A stretch of DNA of 12,424 nucleotides from Chloroflexota bacterium (GTDB lineage: Bacteria; Chloroflexota; Dehalococcoidia; Lucifugimonadales; JADFKI01): positions 1 through 12,424 of the forward strand of contig JADFKI010000080.1 in the NCBI GenBank assembly GCA_022565015.1. Reading direction: 5' to 3'. Position numbers and translations under genes: made by a program. Shown piece after piece: positions 7,657 to 12,424 of this stretch (position 1 is its first letter; every line of letters starts with the position of its first letter). The notes below the pieces were generated by a model. It was not told the origin of the DNA and searched no databases. It saw only the letters and a program-made list of their open reading frames with translations.

Positions 7657-7692
7657 CAGGGCCTCGGCAGACCTGCGGGAGAGCCCCTGTGG

Positions 7693-7724
7693 AAAACGCG
7701 CCCCGAACCGTCGGGGTGCGTTTT
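7693..7724. terminator. Bidirectional intrinsic terminator between convergent operons
   Basis: A 14-bp stem (left arm AAAACGCGCCCCGA, right arm TCGGGGTGCGTTTT, with one G-T wobble) closes a 4-nt loop ACCG. On the plus strand it is followed by TTTT-GCTTTCTT, and on the minus strand the stem itself ends in a T run. It sits 36 nt after the adaptor stop and about 110 nt after the stop of the opposing receiver gene, so it can end transcripts from both sides. Confidence 0.88.
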
Positions 7725-7832
7725 GCTTTCTTCGGCGACACGCGAGAATACTGAATTGGCACAGTTACACAACGACTGCCGATCGGAACGAGTGCATTGA
7801 AGGACCGGGGGCAAGCTGACGATGTGGGGGAC

Positions 7833-8249
7833 TTACTGTGGTGTATTCTTTGATTTGGCGAGCTTTCGAATGTTAAGGAGGAGCTCCTGGCGAGTCGCGT
7901 CCTTCATCATGAAGCCGTCGGCGCCGGCCTCAAGCGCGTCATCGATGTGTGAGGCATGAACCGCCATGAAGAGCACTTTCGTTTCGGGTACGCGCCGCTT
8001 TACGATGCGGGTTGCCTCCACGCCGTTCATCCCGGGCATCTGGGCGTCCATCAGAACAACGTCCGGACGATGCTCTACAGCCCTGGCTACTGCTTCCTCG
8101 CCGTCGGAGGCCACGCCGATCACCTCGATGTCGCCGTGGCTGCCTAAAATGCTCCGCAGGCTATGGGATATCGCAAGGCTGTCGTCCACAATGAGGACGG
8201 TGACAATTCCTTTCGAATCGCGTTTTTTCTTACGATGTAATGAGTCCAT
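7833..8249 (-). CDS. Stand-alone response-regulator receiver (CheY-like) protein
   Basis: A single receiver domain with no output domain. Counting from the chosen ATG at 8249 (138 aa), the acidic pair is Asp22-Asp23 in VLIVDDS, the phospho-acceptor is Asp68 in VVLMDAQMPGMNG, and the conserved Lys116 lies in GFMMKD. The usual Thr/Ser switch residue is replaced by Ala (Ala96 in LFMAVH). The domain most resembles NarL-type receivers (GADGFMMKDATRQELL), but the stop comes right after it and no helix-turn-helix remnant is seen in the 176 nt before the exporter. A basic tail (HRKKKR) precedes the domain. An in-frame ATG at 8285 would add 12 residues; neither start has a strong ribosome-binding site, and 8249 has only AAGG 13 nt upstream. 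It is on the same strand as the kinase/regulator pair, 249 nt after the regulator, so it may be co-transcribed. Likely role: phosphate sink or protein-protein modulator. Confidence 0.85.
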   Translation of the reverse strand: MDSLHRKKKRDSKGIVTVLIVDDSLAISHSLRSILGSHGDIEVIGVASDGEEAVARAVEHRPDVVLMDAQMPGMNGVEATRIVKRRVPETKVLFMAVHASHIDDALEAGADGFMMKDATRQELLLNIRKLAKSKNTPQ

Positions 8250-8498
8250 CGATACAAACGTACCTTGATACGCGCGTATTGTCATCGGGAAAGAATGCGA
8301 TTGAGCTCTAACGGAAGTATGATTGGATCGTCACACTATTGATGGAGAGGGCAGTAGTACTTTCGTAGGATGCCCAGGCTCAACGGCGGCGCGAACCAAG
8401 AAGCGATAGGGCCTCTCGGACCAGAGTCAACGCAGGCGGTCATATGGAATGCGAGGGCGCGGGCTCATGTGCGACGCGAACGAGAAGATTTCCGAACA

Positions 8499-9152
8499 CT
8501 ATAGCTTGATGATTCCCCGCTGCAGGGCTTGAGTAACGGCCTCGGTGCGATGGCTTACATCCAGCTTCTGGAAGATATTGGAGACGTGCGTCTTGACCGT
8601 GCTCTCGCTGATGGAGAGTGCTCCCGCGATATTCTTGTTGGCGGAGCCGCTGGCCATCAGCTTCAGCACTTCGATCTCACGCTCGGATAGGCCCTCCGTG
8701 TTGACGCGTTGGCCGCTCTGTCGAGATAGCTGGGCAAGCCTGTCCAGAACGCGAGCGGCTACGCCGGGCTCGATGAGCGATTCCCCTCGGTAGACGGCGC
8801 GTACCGCCTGAAAGAGCTCCTCCCTGGAGGCGTCCTTCAACAGATAGCCCTTGGCCCCGGCTTCGATGGCGTCGAAGATGTACTCGTCGGTATCGAAGGT
8901 TGTGAGCACGATGAACTTGGCCTCGGGGTCCTCCTCCTTGATGCGGCGCATGGCCTCGACGCCGTCCATCTCCGGCATGCGAAGGTCCATGAGGACAACG
9001 TCGGGGTGAAGCTCCCTGTACCTCTTCACCGCCTCGACTCCGTTGCCGACCTCCCCTGCAATCGAGAACTCGCCCTGCCGCCCAAGCATAGTAGACAGGC
9101 CATCCCTAACCACGGTATGGTCGTCCACTATCATAATTCTTATGCTGTCCAT
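8499..9152 (-). CDS. NarL/FixJ-family response regulator with LuxR-type HTH
   Basis: This is a 217-residue transcription factor activated by phosphorylation. The receiver domain (about 3-118) has Asp10/Asp11, phospho-acceptor Asp56 (VVLMDLRMPEMDG), switch Thr84 and Lys106. A linker leads to a LuxR-type helix-turn-helix (about 153-212) with LSEREIEVLKLMASGSANKNIA and the recognition region STVKTHVSNIFQKL. All key residues are intact. The start has GAAGGAG with 9 nt spacing. It lies 37 nt downstream of the kinase gene on the same strand, so the two form an operon and almost certainly a cognate pair. It probably binds DNA as a dimer once phosphorylated; its targets cannot be read from the sequence. 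Candidates include its own promoter and the neighbouring exporter. Confidence 0.95.
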   Translation of the reverse strand: MDSIRIMIVDDHTVVRDGLSTMLGRQGEFSIAGEVGNGVEAVKRYRELHPDVVLMDLRMPEMDGVEAMRRIKEEDPEAKFIVLTTFDTDEYIFDAIEAGAKGYLLKDASREELFQAVRAVYRGESLIEPGVAARVLDRLAQLSRQSGQRVNTEGLSEREIEVLKLMASGSANKNIAGALSISESTVKTHVSNIFQKLDVSHRTEAVTQALQRGIIKL

Positions 9153-9189
9153 GTCTGGTAGCTCCTTCGGAGAATATACCCGGAGTGAA

Positions 9190-11913
9190 TCATTCGACTG
9201 GAATCGTAACCTCTACCCTGGTTCCTTTATTTGCGCCCCTCGAGACTTTGAGAACGCCGCGCAACAGCTTTGCGCGTTGTTCCATACCTTTGATGCCAAA
9301 TCCGCCCTCCCCCGTCTCGTCACCCCCGCCACCGGATTGTATTCCGACCCCATTATCGCTTATCGATAGCCGTATGGATTCGCTATCAAAATCCAGATGT
9401 AATTCTACTTCAGTGGCCCTGGCATGTTTCCTTACGTTGGTAAGCGACTCCTGGCAGATTCGCAAAAGAGCCGTCTGGGCGTAAGAGGATATCTCGCGAA
9501 GATTACCGGACACTCTAAGGTCAGCCCGAGTTGGCCCTTCGGAAGCAAATTTACGGACCTCTTCTCTGAGTGCTTCTGCGAGGGTATGCTCTTCTAAGGC
9601 CCTCGGAAGCAGGTCCCATACGGAACGCCTGGCCTCCTGCAGACACTCCCTTGCGAGAGTCTTCGCGCGAGCCAGGTGATCGGGCAATTCGGCCGGCGCC
9701 TCTTCGAAAGCCTGCTCCGCCGCTTCGAGCTGAAGAACGATTCCCGTGAAGCCCTGCGCCATTGTATCGTGTATCTCCCTGGCCATTCGATTCCGTTCCT
9801 CCAACACGGCAAGCTCCCGCGCATCCCCCATCAGTCTGGCGTTGTCTATAGCGACGCCAATATTGTCCGCCAGCAACTGGAGCACCACGCGATCGCTCTC
9901 ATCGAACCGCTCCAACTCATCGCTCGCAACGTCCACCACTCCGATGACTTCGCCCTTTACCTTAATCGGTACTGCCAGCTCAGAGCGAACTTCTATCGCT
10001 CCGGGAAGATATTGGTAACGCGGCTCTCTGCTGACGTCTGGCACGAGCATTGATTCACCTGCTGCAGCTACCCATCCAGTAATACCCTCTTCCCCGACTC
10101 GAACGCTCAATGGCGCATCTGCAGAAGGCCGGCCTACCCGGTCGTTTCCGGTCATGGCCCTGATTTCCAGGCGATCGCCTTCGATTATGCCGACGCCGAC
10201 CTGGAGATACCCAAATGTCGACTGAATTAGGTCGGTGGTCTTGTCCAGTAAGAGGTCAAGGTCAAGGATCGAGGCCACGTCTCTGCTGACCTCGCTGATA
10301 ACCTGAAGCTGGTCCGCCTTTCGCCGTTCCTGGCCGTAAAGCACTTGGATCTCCTCCAGAAGTCCCTCCTTCTCTTGCAGAGATTCGCGAACTCTCTCAT
10401 CCGCCCGCTGACGCTCGGCGTAGAGGTTGGCGTTGGCGATGGCCCCAGCAATTTCGGAGCCCACGCGCTGGGTTAGTTCCAGGTCCCGCTCTGTGTACGC
10501 GTTGGGCTGCGTCGAAGCTAAAAACAGACCGCCGATTACCCTGTTTCCGGAAACTAATGGAGAACCAACGAAGGATCTCAGCCCCGAGTTAAACGCGGGT
10601 AACAGCCCAGGGAATCGCTTGGTTACCTGCTCTCCGTCCTCTGGATGGAAGAGAATACCAGAACCTGTGCGGCAAAGTTCTTCCAAAGCCGTCCCCCTGA
10701 GCCCAGACACATCTCCCCTGTGCCGCCCGGGCATCTCGAGTCCGGTCCAGTATGCATGAGTCACAACTCCCTCGTTTAAATTGGCGAGGTTGACATCGAT
10801 TCTATCGAAGGGCACGAGCTTTCGCACCTCTTCGGCGAAGCTATCGTACACGTCGTCGATATCGAGCGACGCGCTGATAATTCGGCCGATCTCCGCCATC
10901 ACGGCGTTCTCGTGGGCGAGTCTGAGCGCCTCCTCCTCACTCTCCCTCAAGGCGCGTTCGGCCCGTCTTTGCTCCGTCACGTCTCTGATGATTCCCTGTG
11001 TAGTGGGCCACGGGTCGTCGCCGGATAACTGAATTGTCGCCGTGATCTCGCAGTCTATCTCACTGCCGTCCACCTTATATAATTTGGCCTCAAAGCCCTT
11101 GACGTTTCCCGTCTCAGCAAGTATCCGATCCATGGTCTTCTGTTTTTCTGGATCCGCAAAGATATCGAGAGTCGAGATTGTTAAGGCCTCTTCGCGGCTA
11201 TAGCCGAACATATCCAACGCTGCCTGATTGACATCGACTAAGCGACCGTGGTCGGCTATAAAGACCGCATCTCTAGAGTTCTCGAACAGCATCCTGTACT
11301 GTTCCTCCCTGTTGCGGGCCTGCTCCGCGAGGTTGGCGTTTTCCATCAGGACGCCGAGGCCGTCTGAAATCGCCGTAAGGAAGCGGACCCTGTCCGGCGT
11401 GAAGTGGCCGGACTCCTTGGAGTTGACGTTCAGCGACCCGACGACGCGACCGTCCGCCCTGAGCAGCAAGGAGATCGCAGACTTGATGCCGTGAGCTACT
11501 CTGGCCGGGTCGGCGCTGGGGTAAGAAGGGTAGTCGTTGACGACCACCGGCTCCCCCTGATCGAAGGCGATACCCGACATGAGCTGTCCGCCCCTCAATA
11601 CGGGAATGGGAGGCGCCTCTTCCAGTCCCGAACCGATCGCCGCGACAAGTCTCAGGCCTTTCACCTCCTCATCGTATATTCGCAGCGCCACCCATTCGGC
11701 CTGAACAGCGTCCGCCAGCGCCTCCAGAGCGCGGCTCGCCTTGGTCTCAAAGCTTCCCGGCTCGACCAAAATGCCCGCCACGTCAAATAGCGCCTGTAGC
11801 TCTCGAGTCCGTAAGCGCTCCTGCTCCTCTGCCCTGGCATGCTCGCGCTCGCTGGCTTCGAGCTCCTGGAGCCGCTTATGGAGCGCGCTCAACTCCCGAT
11901 TGTCCTCGTCCAT
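9190..11913 (-). CDS. Cytoplasmic sensor histidine kinase GAF-PAS-GAF-GAF-HisKA_3-HATPase
   Basis: This is a 907-residue kinase with no membrane segment, so the signal is sensed in the cytoplasm. Domains in order: an N-terminal coiled coil (1-35), GAF1 (about 37-195), PAS (about 200-317, with NSRDAVFIADHGRLVDVNQAAL), GAF2 (about 332-497), a coiled coil (about 500-535), GAF3 (about 537-694), HisKA_3 (about 699-767) and HATPase_c (about 807-906). Phospho-accepting His715 lies in REIHDTMAQG, which carries the HDxxxQ motif linked to phosphatase activity in NarX/DesK-type kinases. The N-box (CQESLTNVRKHA), SDNGVG and GFGIKGM ATP-site motifs are intact. No obvious bilin-binding Cys was seen. The start is ATG 11913, or GTG 11922 (3 residues longer); both are weakly supported, and an in-frame TGA closes the frame just upstream. 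The ligand is unknown; the three GAFs could bind nucleotides, haem or other small molecules. Confidence 0.94.
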   Translation of the reverse strand: MDEDNRELSALHKRLQELEASEREHARAEEQERLRTRELQALFDVAGILVEPGSFETKASRALEALADAVQAEWVALRIYDEEVKGLRLVAAIGSGLEEAPPIPVLRGGQLMSGIAFDQGEPVVVNDYPSYPSADPARVAHGIKSAISLLLRADGRVVGSLNVNSKESGHFTPDRVRFLTAISDGLGVLMENANLAEQARNREEQYRMLFENSRDAVFIADHGRLVDVNQAALDMFGYSREEALTISTLDIFADPEKQKTMDRILAETGNVKGFEAKLYKVDGSEIDCEITATIQLSGDDPWPTTQGIIRDVTEQRRAERALRESEEEALRLAHENAVMAEIGRIISASLDIDDVYDSFAEEVRKLVPFDRIDVNLANLNEGVVTHAYWTGLEMPGRHRGDVSGLRGTALEELCRTGSGILFHPEDGEQVTKRFPGLLPAFNSGLRSFVGSPLVSGNRVIGGLFLASTQPNAYTERDLELTQRVGSEIAGAIANANLYAERQRADERVRESLQEKEGLLEEIQVLYGQERRKADQLQVISEVSRDVASILDLDLLLDKTTDLIQSTFGYLQVGVGIIEGDRLEIRAMTGNDRVGRPSADAPLSVRVGEEGITGWVAAAGESMLVPDVSREPRYQYLPGAIEVRSELAVPIKVKGEVIGVVDVASDELERFDESDRVVLQLLADNIGVAIDNARLMGDARELAVLEERNRMAREIHDTMAQGFTGIVLQLEAAEQAFEEAPAELPDHLARAKTLARECLQEARRSVWDLLPRALEEHTLAEALREEVRKFASEGPTRADLRVSGNLREISSYAQTALLRICQESLTNVRKHARATEVELHLDFDSESIRLSISDNGVGIQSGGGGDETGEGGFGIKGMEQRAKLLRGVLKVSRGANKGTRVEVTIPVE

Positions 11914-11922
11914 CGCACCCAC

Positions 11923-12239
11923 AAACCTGACTCAAGCCGTCAAATAGGATTTGCTGAAAGTTTAGGCTTGGTCTCGTAAGGCGTCAAGTTTCCTGACGCT
12001 CGGACATCACAGAATAATTTCCCGCCCCCCGGCAGCTTCCGGCCCGACTCCGCCCGCGGTCATTGGTAATACGAATGGGCGATCACAAGCTCAACCTTGC
12101 GGATGATGTAGGGACCAGACCATCGGCGTCACAGAATCGGGGACATGCCGGATGGCAGGCTACACCAGGAATTCTAGAATGGGAGTCGACGAATGAAACA
12201 TAGCCTCTCTCCGATGCGGGGCAGGCCAGGAGGATACGA
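11923..12239. other. Intergenic region between divergent kinase operon and right-edge gene
   Basis: Contains the kinase promoter candidate and inverted repeat near 11959-11999 and the leader of the rightward frame starting at 12240 (AGGAGG at 12228-12233). No repeat array, RNA gene or convincing terminator was seen. A minus-strand open frame (12382-12083) covers part of it but has no ribosome-binding site or recognisable motif. Confidence 0.5.
11959..11987 (-). promoter_or_regulatory. Candidate sigma70-type promoter of the kinase operon with overlapping inverted repeat
   Basis: On the minus strand TTGACG (11987-11982, 5/6 to the -35 consensus) is followed after exactly 17 nt by TAAACT (11964-11959, 4/6 to the -10 consensus). 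Transcription would start near 11952, about 40 nt before the kinase start. A perfect inverted repeat GCGTCA-7 nt-TGACGC (11981-11986 and 11994-11999) covers the -35 element and could be an operator, possibly for the co-encoded LuxR-type regulator. No experimental support is possible from sequence alone. Confidence 0.45.
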
Positions 12240-12424
12240 ATGGAACTCGCTACGATCCGGTCAACGACCTTTGGGAGGGCCGCGCGCAGGCTGCGAGCCT
12301 TTGGAGCGATCTCTCTGGCGACGGCGGAAGCCGCAACCTTGGAAGCGCCTGTCAGTTGGCGCAGCAGTCCGACGATCGCCAAGGATGAAGGCGATTATCT
12401 GCTGCATACCATCATGGGTCGGTA
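12240..12424 (+). CDS. Unidentified protein, N-terminal part, cut by window edge
   Basis: An ATG at 12240 follows a textbook Shine-Dalgarno (AGGAGG, 6 nt spacing), and the frame stays open for all 61 codons to the window edge. The visible part begins MELATIRSTTFGRAARRLRA, runs through an Ala-rich helix-like segment and reaches PVSWRSSPTIAKDEGDYLL. It is basic at first, with no clear signal peptide or membrane helix. I do not recognise the family. A second frame with an ATG at 12193 is also open to the edge but lacks a comparable ribosome-binding site and has Arg/Pro/Trp-rich, shadow-like composition. The gene diverges from the kinase operon. Confidence 0.5.
   Translation, partial: MELATIRSTTFGRAARRLRAFGAISLATAEAATLEAPVSWRSSPTIAKDEGDYLLHTIMGR

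Noticed and set aside
12083..12382. 99-codon minus-strand frame near the right edge
   Set aside because: No ribosome-binding site or family motif, and it overlaps antisense to the frame at 12240 that has an excellent start signal.

Overview
The window is bacterial, GC-moderate (roughly 55% by eye) and densely coded. The style fits a Chloroflexota-like organism (Dehalococcoidia/SAR202 type): a tandem DUF4389 protein, a soluble multi-GAF HisKA_3 kinase, and a FtsX-type ABC exporter with a very long coiled-coil HlyD-like adaptor and no TolC-type partner in view. This lineage call is an inference from gene style only; no ribosomal or other phylogenetic marker is present.

Layout. The left edge (1-81, minus) holds the N-terminus of an IS1182/IS5-type transposase gene, so an insertion sequence runs off the left side. 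A poorly coding stretch follows to about 664. Next come a small CxxC protein (665-838) and a membrane protein with two DUF4389 repeats (999-1613), each with a very strong Shine-Dalgarno. A 99-residue ABM-like dimeric alpha/beta-barrel protein follows (1850-2149). The core is a three-gene export operon on the plus strand: a MacB/LolD-type ATPase (2374-3123), an 805-residue double-FtsX permease (3135-5552) and a 679-residue membrane-anchored HlyD-like adaptor (5617-7656). A strong bidirectional stem-loop terminator at 7693-7724 closes it.

On the minus strand, converging on the exporter, lies a signalling block read from right to left: a cytoplasmic GAF-PAS-GAF-GAF histidine kinase (11913-9190), its NarL/LuxR-type response regulator 37 nt downstream (9152-8499), and a stand-alone receiver-domain protein (about 8249-7833) with no DNA-binding domain. 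A candidate sigma70 promoter overlapping an inverted repeat precedes the kinase. At the right edge an open frame with an excellent ribosome-binding site begins at 12240 and leaves the window.

How the parts may work together. The kinase probably senses a cytoplasmic small molecule or redox/light cue through its GAF/PAS domains and phosphorylates the LuxR-type regulator. The orphan receiver could compete for phosphate or modulate the kinase. The ABC, permease and adaptor form one MacB-like efflux or lipid/peptide export machine. Convergent placement makes it tempting to think the two-component system controls the exporter, but nothing in the sequence proves it. The most notable features are the adaptor's architecture (Trp/Cys-containing hairpin-tip insert and an exact 26-residue tandem repeat) and the orphan receiver's altered switch residue.
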